A stretch of DNA of 64,000 nt from Neurospora tetraspora (Eukaryota > Ascomycota > Sordariomycetes > Sordariales > Sordariaceae), in assembly GCF_033439725.1 (NCBI RefSeq), contig NW_026944387.1:2914001-2978000 (forward strand). The letters run 5' to 3'. The position numbers and the translations under genes were made by a program. The notes beneath the pieces were generated by a model that worked only from the letters and a program-made list of their open reading frames with translations, was not told where the DNA came from and ran no database searches. Of the stretch, positions 36,591-48,600 are shown one piece after another. Positions within the stretch are counted from its first letter, which is position 1. Every line of letters starts with the position of its first letter.

Positions 36591-36620
36591 GGGCGTGTTC
36601 CAATTTACTCCCAGTTGATT
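36591..36620 (+). repeat. Harbinger left terminal inverted repeat
   Basis: Starts GGGCGTGTTCC and matches the reverse complement of 63,928-63,957 at 28 of 30 positions. Both differences are transitions. Confidence 0.92.
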
Positions 36621-36971
36621 CCATTCCTATACAAAATTAATCCCTACTATTAATATACAGTAAATATGCAGTTAATCACACTGCATATGGCTCAAAGAAG
36701 ACGTTCAAAAGCTTAACTCGTACCACACTAGCTTGGGAGCCCTATAAACCCCTTATAATCTCCTTGTAATCGACGTATCGCCTGCATAAGACCTAATCGA
36801 CTTCCTAAAAAGGTATCGTAATATACCAAAGCCTATTAATTTAGAAAAATAGGAAAATGCTACTTTTTTACTATTAATCGGGCTTAATAGGAGTACTAGG
36901 AGCCTAACTGGCTACAGCTAGAGGTAATAACTAGTATTATTATTAATACCTTATACAAACTTGACTATTCT

Positions 36972-37174
36972 TATAACGGGGACAGCATAATTAATATAAG
37001 TACTAGTCGTATAGTTTAATTAAGGTTCTATAAAGAAGGAAAGTTCTATCTAAGAGGCGGCTCCACTAGAAATACGAGGTTTTAATGGGGGTTGCACAAA
37101 TATAGCTACAGCGCCTTATAATAATTCTAATCGATAACCAGAGCGCCATAGCCCGGGTTTTAACCCTATAATAT
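36972..37174 (-). repeat. 3' LTR of element A
   Basis: Matches 43,346-43,546 in the same orientation and both LTRs of B in inverted orientation. Differences are almost all transitions. Confidence 0.92.
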
Positions 37175-37349
37175 TACCCCCCTCCTCCCTCCTTTTACCC
37201 CTCTATATATTCGCTCCTTCTATTTCGACTGACGAAAGTAGTAGGTAATAAGTAATAGCGTACGTATATACGTACTTCCAGAATTATATATAAAAACCCT
37301 TCCCCTGACTTCTTTTCCCTTTTTCTTTCCTTTCTTCTTTTTTTTCTAA

Positions 37350-38240
37350 TCGTTACTCAAACTACTAAAGTAAATATTATTATCCCCTAACTAATTCTTC
37401 GCTTACCCTTCCTAACTAAAGTAAATACTTTATTTAATTTTATTTAAACCGTCCCTATTTTTATTTTAATTATTTAAAAACGAAACTTCGTCTTCGTTAT
37501 TATTGTATAGTTCCTAATCCCCTTTCTAAAAGGTTGCCGCTTATTGTAGGTATATTAAAAACCTTATCGCTACCCTTAAGAAACCTAAATTTATTAAATT
37601 AAAATATTTATTAATAAGTCTTCCCTATTATTCCTATTTTAAGAAATCGTTATTAATTTTATTTATTCTTTAAATAGATTATAATCTTTCTGAAGTCCCG
37701 TATATTTCGTACTTGAACGTTTCGTATGAATACTATATTAAACCCGGAAACCGGGCGTATATAGTCTACTATAATAATAGTAAATAGTATAACCGGGCTT
37801 CGTCTTTAACTTAGAAATTTACTATAATTTAGGAAGTGGCAATTTCTAATAAAGAGAAGACGAAAGCTTTTAAGTACGTTCGTAGAACTATAACTATTTA
37901 ACGCTACACCGCCAAATTATATAGAAATAACGCTATTTATTCGTAAATCTCTTATATTTTATTTACTGTAATAAAAATAAATCTCAATTAATTAAAATTT
38001 CTAAATAGGAGTATAATTACTTCCTTTCGGCCTCTAATATCGCCGCCGCCGCTCCTCCAACCTTTGCCGCTCCTATTATCCCGGTTGTTCCCCCGACCTT
38101 CGCCTTCCCTTCTAAGGAGTTTATTATAATAGAATTAGTAGCCCGCTTCGAATTATTGGGAAAGTAGTTAAAAGTTATAGAAATTAGGAATGATTAAAAA
38201 CGTAAAATACATAAGAAGAATTAGAGAAATTTAGAATTAA
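37350..38240 (+). pseudogene. Antisense reading frame between pol and 3' LTR of element A
   Basis: On the strand opposite to pol, the frame contains protein-like text, such as AAAAPPTFAAPIIPVVPPTF near 38,045-38,105 and IIIELVARFELLGK near 38,125-38,165, separated by stops consistent with RIP. The same text can be read at the equivalent place in B (50,690-51,580, minus). Two copies with the same antisense text suggest a real antisense gene in the ancestor. The function is unknown and the limits are approximate. Confidence 0.4.
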
Positions 38241-38299
38241 TATTTATTATCTTCCTTTTTTCTTCCTTTATTACCGTTTTTATTATTTCGTATATTTTA

Positions 38300-41200
38300 T
38301 ACTAAAATATTTAATTAATTTATTGTTAATATTAATTAAATTATATTTTGCTTCGAAATGGTTTAAGGCCGCTGTATTAGCGAATTCTTTTAATAGCTCT
38401 TAAGACTATTATATTTAGTTAATCCAATTAATTAAAATTATTTTATAACCTTTTTTAATTATATAGTAGAGGATTTTATTTATAAAGTATTCCTTCTCCC
38501 TATTTACTATAATAGTTAATAGTTAAGAATTGGTAGTAATTTAGCTTGGTAAAAGGTTATTGCGAACCTTCTGAAGTAAGTCAATATAAAATTTATTAAA
38601 GACCTTTAAGGAGAGGTCGGAGAATTCTATTACGAAAGGGCTAAGAATTCTAAATATTGTATATTTTGCGTAAATTTAATCAAATTTCTTTTTAGGGCGT
38701 ACTATAATGAAATTTTTAAAGTTTAGCCAAATTTTATTCTTTACTTTAAAGACTTTAATTGGTTATTTTTTATAGTTAGCGAAATGTTTCTACTCTTATA
38801 TAGAGATTGCTATAGTTATTTGATATAGATCCGTGATTTATTATAGTATTGTAATGAAATCTTTAGTTTTTACCTATGGGTTTTTAAAATTTATTTCTAT
38901 TAGGGGAGTTACTAGAATTATTAGGGATTATGGATCATGGCCGTAGGTAGTAAAGAATAGAAATATATTAATAAAAGTATTAACTCGGCTATTAATCGCT
39001 AATTATACTATTAGGTACTAATAATCCTAATCGTTTTAGGCGTAATTGACGAAAATTCTTAAGAAGGTTTATACTTCCTAGTTTATTATTTTGAGGCTAC
39101 TGTCAGTTTATAGGTAAAAAGCGGTATTCAAAAACTGATCGATATTTAATAAATTGTAAAGATACTTCTAAAATTAATTAATCTAATTAATACCCTTATT
39201 ATTAACGATAAATTATAGTTACCTATAATATTATATAAAATACTTAAGGAAAATTTCTACTATTATTTCTACCTCTATAGAAGGTATTAGTTCTAAAATT
39301 ACCGATTTGCTAAACTTTACTTTAATAATACAGAGGTTAATGCAACTTCCTATAGAGGGGAAATTAATAATAAAATCTATCTAAATATTTTTAACAAATT
39401 AATTTAAGATAGGAAGAGGCTTTAATAACCCTCTTTTCTAATTTGTCTAATATTTCACTTTATTATAAGTATTATTATTAGTTAAGAACCGACGGATATA
39501 AGTGCCTATTAATAGCTAATAGAAATTTTTATTTATAATATAAATAATACCTTCTCTTCCAGGGTATTTAAAAACCTTTGAATTGTATATTTTTTAAATA
39601 TTACGGGTATAGAGAACGTTCTTTTTAACGTCTTTTAAGGATATATATAAGGCTGTAGCCTTAATAATAGTAGAAGTTCCTAGAATTTAAATACAGCCTC
39701 TATAATACAACCTAACGAACCTATTAATAATATATTCGCCGAATTAAACATTTAGGCCTTACGTGGAAGCTAGGAGGGTTCTATTTTTATTAATAATAAT
39801 TTAACGGATAATTTAATAAATTTCGTCTTCTTAGGAAACCTTTTCGAAGAGCTATTGCAAATCCGGACTCTTAAATATTTTTACGCCCTCCCCCACTATA
39901 ATAAAGGAAACGACTATACGAATATAATTTTTAAAGGCGGACTAAAGAATTAACTATATTTCTTTAGCTTTTATATCTTTTTTATTAGGGTAGTCCCAGT
40001 CCAGACGGGATAAAATATTAAGAATTATAATAAATTTCCCCAGGTAATAGAAAATTTCAAAATTAAATTATAAAAGAAATTCAACTTATTACGCTTATTA
40101 TTTAAAAAGCTTTTACCTCTCTATAAAATATTCCAAATTATAGTAATTAATAACAATAATAAACTTTTTACAACTTTTAAATTCCGTAGACTATTCCTTT
40201 ATATATTTAATAATTATAAATATTTCTTTATTATAAATAAAGTAATTACGTTCGGCGGGGGTAAGTTTTTAAAAGTAATAAGTAACCGCTATCTTTTACT
40301 TATCCTTCTCTTAGGTAAAGATATTACTAAAACTATACCTACTATAGTTTACCTCTAAGGAAATAAGTAAATTAGGATCCTATTAAGTAAAAATAGGAAC
40401 TTTAATAAATAACTCCTTTAATTTCTTAAAAGCTATATTATATTATTCGGTTTATTTAAAAGGGACCCCCTTACTTATAAGGGCTATTAGTAATCTTATA
40501 ACCGAAGAGAAATTTTTAACGAATATTTAGTAATAATTAATAAATTTAAGGAAACTTCGTACCCCTTTTTAAAATGTAGGTACTTCCTACTTAATAATTA
40601 CTTTAATTTTTTCTAAGTCCACCTAAATACTAATATTTATAATAATAATAAAACCTAAATATTTAATACTCTTTACTACGAACTTATATTTCTTAGGGTC
40701 TAAATAAAACCTAATAATAATTATATATTTAACGACTTTAGGTACCTTAACCAAATAATTTACTTTAGAACCTAACGAAAAACTAATATATTATCTATAT
40801 ATATTAAAGTAAAATTATCGAAGTAATTCCCTAAAATACTATTAATATACTACTAGAACGTTGCTAGTATTCCTAATAATCCGAAAAGTATTACTAACTA
40901 TTCAAATAACCTATATTAAATTCGAAATACTATTTTCCCTTTCTTTCTTTCAATTATACGGATTTTATAAAACGCCTATATAATATCTACTTTAATAAAC
41001 CATTTCGCTTTAGTAATAACTCTAAATATCTTTTTAATTAAGGGTAATAAGTACCGGTTTATTCTAGTAATAGTATTAAAAACTCTATAATTGTAATAGA
41101 ACCGAAGATTTCTTCCTAACTTCCTAATAAAAAGAATTAGCGCAATGGTAATTAAATTACTAATATAAATAAAACCCTTATCGAAAAGATTTCTAAAGGT

Positions 41201-43200
41201 TTTTTTTAATATTAAGAATTCCTCTTGTAATATATTATAAAAGTAACTGTAAAAGAAAGATAGCTCTTTACTATTTTCGTTTTTTTTAAATTCAATTTTA
41301 TAATTAATACTTAAGCAGTTAGGATTAACTTTATTAACCTCCTCTTACTTCTAAACGAACAAGTAATTGTATATCTTTATAAGGATTATCTTTTATAACT
41401 CTTCATTTATCATACCGACTTTGGGTTTAAAGGCCTTTTCAATATTTTAGAAATTTATTATAAATATCGTTAATTCTATAATTTATTAACTATTCTTCTT
41501 CTTAATACTATTTACTATAGTTACGAACGTAGTTATTAAATAATATACTACTTCTTTAGATTCCTTAGCCTTTGGAGAAAAACTCTTCGGAGAATATCCT
41601 AAGTATAAAATCTAATAACTGGCTACTCCGTATTAGAATCTATATTTATAAAGGATAAAGTATATTTTTATAGCGGTTAATTATAGTTTCCCCAAAATAA
41701 TAGGGAACTTTAGTTTAGGGACTACGTAAATATGAATAATAGATTTATACCTATAGATATCTATCCTAAAATAAATAATCCCCTTAATCTCCGCCCCTTT
41801 CATTTCTACTAAAGCTCTTCGTACTTATTTCTTAAATATAAGTATAATAAGAATCTTCAGCTTTTTATTAATACTTTTACTAATTACGGTATAATATTAG
41901 CAACCTTTATTAACAAAAATATAGAAACGATCTTTATTATTAATAGCGATAAGTATCTTAATAATATCTATTTCTATAGGTCTTAAGAAACTCTCAATTC
42001 CCGCTTCCTTGCTTAATATTTTAGAATACTCCTCTATTCGACTTTGTAAGGAAACTACTCTTTTTCTAATTTTTTAGAAGAAGAATATTTACTATTATTT
42101 TCTAATATAGGTTCTACTTTAAATTTAATTTTAGTAAATTTAATATTAATAAGGGGATATTATACTTGCTAATATATATAATTACCGACTATATGCTTAC
42201 TAGTTCTATAACGGAAATAGAGATTTAAAGTACGATATTTATCTCTTTCGTCCTAAGAGACCTATTTAATATATTTAATATCTTTATTACTAAAGTTACC
42301 TTTTATTTTAATTTAACCTATTATAATATTACTATTTATACTTTTAAGGTATTTAAGGGTAGGGGTAAAGGCGCGCTGGGAAAGGAAGCTCCAATAATAA
42401 TTACCATACCCTTTATTATTACCTCTAATATTATAGAAGGCTTTATTAGCTTTAAATTTCTATATAATATCTTTTAATTATTTAATATAGAAGTCGTAAA
42501 ACTTTAGGTATACGGATTAAAATTAATTAATCGTAAAAAGCGTTAGATATAGAAGTTACTAATTAAGCTAGTTTAGCATTATTTTCCTAAATAAAGCTTC
42601 CAATTTTCGTAAAGTTCTCTTCGAATATAGGGAGCTAGTCCGACAGGGATTAATTCTCTCTCTATTATATAGTACGTAAGCGGATCAAAGCTAATCTTTT
42701 CTTATTCTTATTAATAAAGACTAATTCGAAATAATTAAAAAAATCCTTGAATTTATAAATACTACTAATACCGCTACAATGCTAGAAGGTTTCTACTTTA
42801 ACTATCTTATCAGCCGGGAAGGCGTCTAATAATATTAATTAACCCAATTTATTATTAGTAATAATTCCCGCTGACCTCTCTTCTTCGTATATAACGCGTA
42901 ATCGGATAAAATAAAAATTAAATATAGAGGGGGTTCCGTCCTACTTTAACTAGCGGACATTCTTACGTTTAAAATTACAATAAAGAACGGCTTCTTATAT
43001 AATACCGACTACAACGCTTAAAGTAATAATAATTATTACAGTAGTTATATTAACGTTAAAGGGGTTCTATTAATTTTAAATAGTAAGTTATATATTAAGC
43101 GTTACTCTTACTATTTAAGCGAATACGTCGTTAATAAATAGCGTCCTAATAAAATCTTCCTTCTCTCGTACGAAGCGTATAGTTTTTTTCTTCGTAGTTT
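38300..43200 (-). pseudogene. gag-pol remnant of element A
   Basis: Blocks occur in gypsy order on the minus strand. A degenerate CCHC zinc knuckle lies at about 42,178-42,219 (YFRYRTSKHIVGNY, Cys codons now Tyr). The RT block RFYYNYRVFNTITRINRYLL lies at about 41,050-41,110. The catalytic YIDD appears as YIDN near 40,790-40,803. Chromodomain remnants lie near 38,390-38,490, by comparison with B. Many stops are present and no frame is functional. Confidence 0.85.
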
Positions 43201-43345
43201 CGTCTTATTCTACGGCTGTGGCGGCTATAATGGCGGAAAATTCTATAGGAATTCTAACTACGGCTATTTAGGTAGGCAAGCCCTATTACTACTATTATAG
43301 TAGCTATTTATCCTATTCTATTAGGTTTATTATAATAGAACCTAA

Positions 43346-43546
43346 TATAATAGGGATAGCATAATTAATATAAGTGTTGGTTATATAGCTTAATTGAGGT
43401 TCTATAAAGAAGGAAAGTTCTATTTGAGAGGCGGTTCTATTGGAGATGCGAAGTTTGATGGGGGCTATATAGACATAGCTACGGCGCCTTATAATAGCTT
43501 TAGTTGATAACTAGAGCACTATAGCCCGGGCCTTAGCTCTATAACA
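43346..43546 (-). repeat. 5' LTR of element A
   Basis: Starts TGTTATAGAGC in the minus direction at 43,546 and is less mutated than its partner at 36,972-37,174. Confidence 0.92.
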
Positions 43547-44720
43547 ATTCCTCTTTATATAATAATCCCTAATAAATTGAAACCTATCTATTAACTATAA
43601 ACCAAATTCAATAACGAGTACGGCTCTTTCTAATATATATACTATTTACTATCGTTTTAGCAATCGATTTCATACAGGCCCGCGGTAGCTATAATACTAT
43701 ATAAGGGTCAATACACCCTAATCAACTTAAAAGGGAGGCGGTTACTCGAAATACCCTCCATTCTAATCGAGAAATAAAACTATTCGACCTATACTATATA
43801 CAACATTACCCCTTTATACAATTAATCAACTAAATATCCAAAAACACTAATATTCGTAATACAAGGGGGATATCCTTCGACTAAAAGCTTATAACCTTCT
43901 TATATATCTATTCCTATAATAAAACTCAACGAAATATAACTTATTAATTTAACTATAGCACCGCGATAATTAACCGTAACTTTTACGAAATATTTCGTAC
44001 TATAATCCTTCTATACAACTATATTATAAATTTTCCTAACCCCGACATAATATACGATTTAAAGAATAAAAAATCGAATTACTTCTTCAAATACTACCCT
44101 AATACTATCGACGGGATTCTGATTTATACCCGGGTACTACTAATAGGGGAAGCACAAATATGGTAGGGTCGAAAGAATTATATAGTACAGAATATTTTTG
44201 TTATAATCGGACTTAATAATTTATTTATATATATACTTCCAGACGGGGAAGGATCGATATATAATTCTAAATTATTAAAATTAATATTCGTATCTAAATT
44301 TTCGATACCGCCGGGGAAATTCTACTTTACTAACGTAGGGTTCTATTTAACGCATAGGATATTAATACTATACCCTATAGTACAATACTATTTAACTAAA
44401 TAGGGAGGACGAAGAAGGCAACCAAAAAATAAAAAAGAACTATATAATTTAAAGTATTCGAAATATCGTATAAAGGTTAAAATCGCTATCGGCAAAATAA
44501 AGAGGAAATTCAAAATCGTACAGTCGACAGCGCTAAAGTATTCTATCGAAACCTAACGCAACATTATATATACAATTACCGCGCTACACAACTAGATTAA
44601 AAAGACGGACCTATATAAATTAAAATGCCCTACTAATAATAAAAAGGATATTATAAACGTTATTAATATTAATTCTAAAAATAAAGAAAATAGAAGGAGT
44701 AATATAGAAATTAAATAAAA

Positions 44721-45377
44721 CGCCTGTATAATAGAATTTAGAACGATTCTAACCTAGCGTATATAAATAAATTATAATATTTAGCGGCTTACCTAGGCGG
44801 TATAAAGGCGAACTGGCCGTATAGCTAATATTCCTTTAGAAAGGGTTCATCGAAGAAGGTAAATATAATAATTTATTTACAATATTAACTATATTATAAT
44901 CTTTTACCCAAAAACTGATACAAATATATTATTTTATTCGCTATATCGAATTAAATCGATTAATACTAATTATATCAATTTTAAAATTAAATTAAAAGAA
45001 CTATTAATATTACAATATCGACCCTTTATATAAGGTTAAAGTTCAAAATCTATAGTTGCGGATTTATATTACTATATTTACCCTATATTAACATTTTAGT
45101 GGGCGGGCTAAAGCCCAAATTTATTGGATTTTATCAGGTTTATTACCCCGTCCAGCCTAACCTAGCCTAACCCAATACAGGGCAATTAAATTAACTATTT
45201 TTTTAATTTAGCAAAACTTTTCTAATTTTATAATTTTTTATATTTAATACGGTAAAACCCCTATATCTCCCAACAATAATAATAACGTATTAAATCAATA
45301 CAATTACAAATTATAATATAATTGTTCAACTATAATACGTATAAATATAAAAATACAAATATTAGAATCAGATTAAT
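44721..45377. other. Harbinger internal non-coding segment
   Basis: AT-rich Harbinger DNA between the transposase remnant and element B. At about 45,100-45,180 there is a patch richer in GGGCGGGCTAAAGCCC and CCTAGCC motifs than its surroundings. No frame was recognised. Confidence 0.5.
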
Positions 45378-45579
45378 TGTCATAGGGCTAAGGCCCGGGC
45401 TGTAGCGCTCTAGTTATCGATTAGAGCTATTATAAGGCGCCGTAGCTATATTTGTGCAACCCCTATTAAAACTTCGTATTTCCGGTAGAGCCGCCTCTTA
45501 AATAGAATTTTCCTTCTTTATAAAACTTTAATTAAATTATACAACTAATATTTATATTAATTATATTATCCCCATTATA
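45378..45579 (+). repeat. 5' LTR of element B
   Basis: 202 bp, matching 51,754-51,955 and the A LTRs inverted. Confidence 0.93.
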
Positions 45580-45619
45580 TTAGGTTCTATTATTATAAGT
45601 TTAATAGAATAAAATAAAT

Positions 45620-48600
45620 AGCCGCTATAATAATAATAGTAATAATAGGGCCTACCTACCTAAATAGCCGTAATTAGAATTTTTGTAGAATTTTCCACCG
45701 TTATAGCCGTTGCAACCGTAGAATAAAAAAAAGCTACGAAGAAAGAAGCTGTACGCTTCGTACGAAGGAAGGAAGACTTCGCTGAGACGTTATTTACTAA
45801 TAATATATTTACTTAAATAATAAAAATAGTTTTTAATATTTAATTTACTATTTAAAATTAATAGAACCCCTTTAATATTAATATAATTACTATAATAATT
45901 ATTATTATTCCGAGCGCTATGATCGGTACTATATAAAAAGCTATTCCTTATTACAATTCTAAGTATAAAAATATCCGTTAATTAAAATAAAACGGAATCC
46001 CCTCTATATTTATTTCTATATTACCCGATTATACTTTATATACGAAGAAAAGAAGTCGGCGGGAATTATTATTAATAATAAATTGGGTTAATTAATACTA
46101 TTAAACGCCTTCCTCGCTAATAAAATAGTTAAAGTAAAAGCCTTTTAGTATCGTAATAGTATTAATGGTACTTATAAACCCAAAGATTTCTTCAATTATT
46201 TTGAATTAATTTTCAGTAATAAAAATGAAAAAGGATTAGCTTTAATTTACTTACGTATTATATAATAGAGAGAGAACTAATCCCAATCGGACTAATTCCC
46301 TACGTTCGAAGAGAACTTTATAAAAATTAGAGGCTTTATTTAGAAAAATAACTTTAAATTAATTTAATTAAAAACTTCTATATTTAATACTCTTTATAAT
46401 TGATTGATTTTAATCCGTAGACCTGAAACCTACGATTTCTATATCGAATAGTTAAAAAATATTGTATAAAAGTTTGAAGCTAGTAAAGTTTTCTATAATA
46501 TTAGGGGTAGTAGTAAAGGATATAATAAGTATTATTAGAATTCCTTTTCCCAGCGTAACCTTACTCCTACCCTTAAATACCCTAAAAATATAAATAGTAA
46601 CATTATAATAAACTATATTAAAATAAAAGATAACCCTAATAATAAGGACGCTAAATATATTAAATAAGTCTCTTAAAATAAAAGAAATAAATATTATACT
46701 TTAAATCCCTATTTTTATTATACAGCTAGCGGGTATATAATAAGTAATTATATATATTAACTGGTATAACGTGCCTCTATTAATATTAAATTTATTAAAA
46801 TTCAATTTAAAGTAAAACCTATATTAGAAAATAATAATAAGTATTCTTCCTCTAAAGAATTAGAAAAAGAGTAGTTCCTTTATAAAGTCGAATAAAAGAG
46901 CACTCCAAAATACTAAGTAAGGAAGCGGGAGTTAAGAATTTCCTAAGACCTATAGAAATAGATATTATTAAAATACTTATCGCTATCAATAATAAAGATC
47001 GTTTCTATACCCTTATCGATAAAAGTTACTAATATTATACTGTAATTAGTAAAAGTATTATTAAAAAACTAAAAATTCCCATTATACCTACATTTAAGAG
47101 ATAAATATAAAAAGTTTCAATAGAAATAGAAGGGGTAAAGATTAAAAGGATTATTTATTTTAGGGTAAATATTTATAGGTATAAATCTATTATTTATATT
47201 TATATAGTCCCTAAATTAAAATTCCCTATTATCTTAAGAAAATTATAATTAATTACTATAAAGGCCTACTTTATCCCTTATAAGTATAAATTTTAGTACG
47301 GAATAGCCGGTTATTAAATCCCGTATTTAGAATATTCCCTAAAGAATTTCTCCTTAAAAACTTAGGAGTTTAAAAAAATAAAATACTATTTAATAACTAC
47401 GTTTGTAACTATAATAAATAAAATTAGGAAAAAAAGCAGCTAGTAAGCTGTGGAATTAACGATATTCGTAATAAATTTACAAAATATTAAAAAGGCCTTC
47501 AAACCTAAAAGTGGTATAATAAAGAAAGAATTACGAACAATAATTCTTATAAAAATATATAGTTTTTTATTCGTTTAGAAATAAAAAGAAACTAATAAAA
47601 TTAATCCTAACTGCCTAAATATTAATTATAAAATCGAATTTAAGAAAAACAAAAATAGTAAAAAGCCGCCTCTCTTTTCTAATTACCTTTATAGTATATT
47701 ATAAAAAGAACTCTTAATACTAAAAAAAACCTTTAAAAATCTTTTTAGTAAAGGTTTTATCCGTATTAATAATTTAATTACCGTTATACTAATCCTCTTT
47801 ATTAAGAAGCTAAGAAGAGGTCTTCGGTTCTATTACAATTATAAAACTTTTAATATTATTACTAGAATAGACCGGTACTTATTACCCTTAATTAAAAAAA
47901 AGTTTAGAATTATTGCCAAAACAAAATAGCTTACTAAAATAAATATTATATAAGCGTTCTATAAAATCCGTATAACCGAAGGAGAGGAAGGGAAAATAAT
48001 ATTTCGAATTTGATATAAATTATTTAAATAATTAATTATACCTATTAGATTATTCAAAATACCAGCGACGTTTTAACGGTATATTAATAATATTCTAAGG
48101 AATTATTTTATTAATTTTACTTTAATATATATAGACGATATATTAATTTTCTTATTAAGCTCTAAAATAAAGTATTTAATTAAAATATACAAGGTCGTTA
48201 AATATATAACTATCGCTAAGTTCTATTTAGATCCTACAAAGTACGAATTCACAATAAAGAGCGTTAAATATTTAAATTTTATTATTATTATAAATATTAA
48301 TATTGAAACGGACCGGGAGGATATTAGACTAATTATTAAATAAAAAATACCTACGTTTTAAAAAAGGGTACGAAACTTCCTTAAATTTACTAATTATTAC
48401 CGGATATTTATTAAAAACTTCTCTTCAATTATAACACCGCTAATAACACTTATAAATAAAGGGGTCCCTTTTAAATAAACCGAGTAATATAATATAACTT
48501 TTAAGAAATTAAAGGAATTATTTATTAAAACCCTTATTTTTACCTAATAGGATCACAATCTACTTAGTTTCTTAAAAATAAATTATAATAGGTATAATTT

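Larger units (their letters stand above)
36972..43546 (-). mobile_element. LTR retrotransposon A (Ty3/gypsy chromovirus)
   Basis: A 6,575-bp element flanked by ATTCT at 36,967-36,971 and ATTCC at 43,547-43,551; one C-to-T change explains the TSD mismatch. LTRs of about 202 bp lie at each end, start TGTTATAGRGCTAAGGC in the coding direction and end CCGTTATA. The polypurine tract before the 3' LTR is at about 37,175-37,205 (minus). The element is a second copy of the B family, in opposite orientation. Its 5' LTR faces the 5' LTR of B across 1.8 kb of Harbinger DNA. Confidence 0.93.
36680..44720 (+). pseudogene. Harbinger DDE transposase, broken by LTR element A
   Basis: The N-terminal part lies in 36,680-36,971, possibly from the ATG before AQRRRSKA, and continues after element A at 43,547. 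From 44,041 to about 44,660 one frame can be read through several TGG-to-TAG stops with no frameshift. It aligns block by block to fungal DDE superfamily endonucleases: TIDGILI at 44,104-44,124 (first Asp at 44,110-44,112 intact), VQNIFVIIGL, LPDGEGSIYNSKLL, FYFTNVGFYLTH (second catalytic Asp now Asn at 44,332-44,334), and AIGKIKRKF preceded by Lys at 44,479-44,481 where the catalytic Glu should be. Spacings (74 and 49 codons) fit the family. The changes are G-to-A on the plus strand. Confidence 0.88.

Noticed and set aside
36972-43546. Element A in plus orientation
   Set aside because: First suggested by LTR similarity alone. RT, zinc-knuckle and polypurine-tract positions all show that A is on the minus strand and B on the plus strand.
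45095-45180. A MULE-derived MITE inside the Harbinger element
   Set aside because: The CCTAGCC motifs resemble the inner MULE TIR, but no paired inverted repeat or 9-bp duplication was found.
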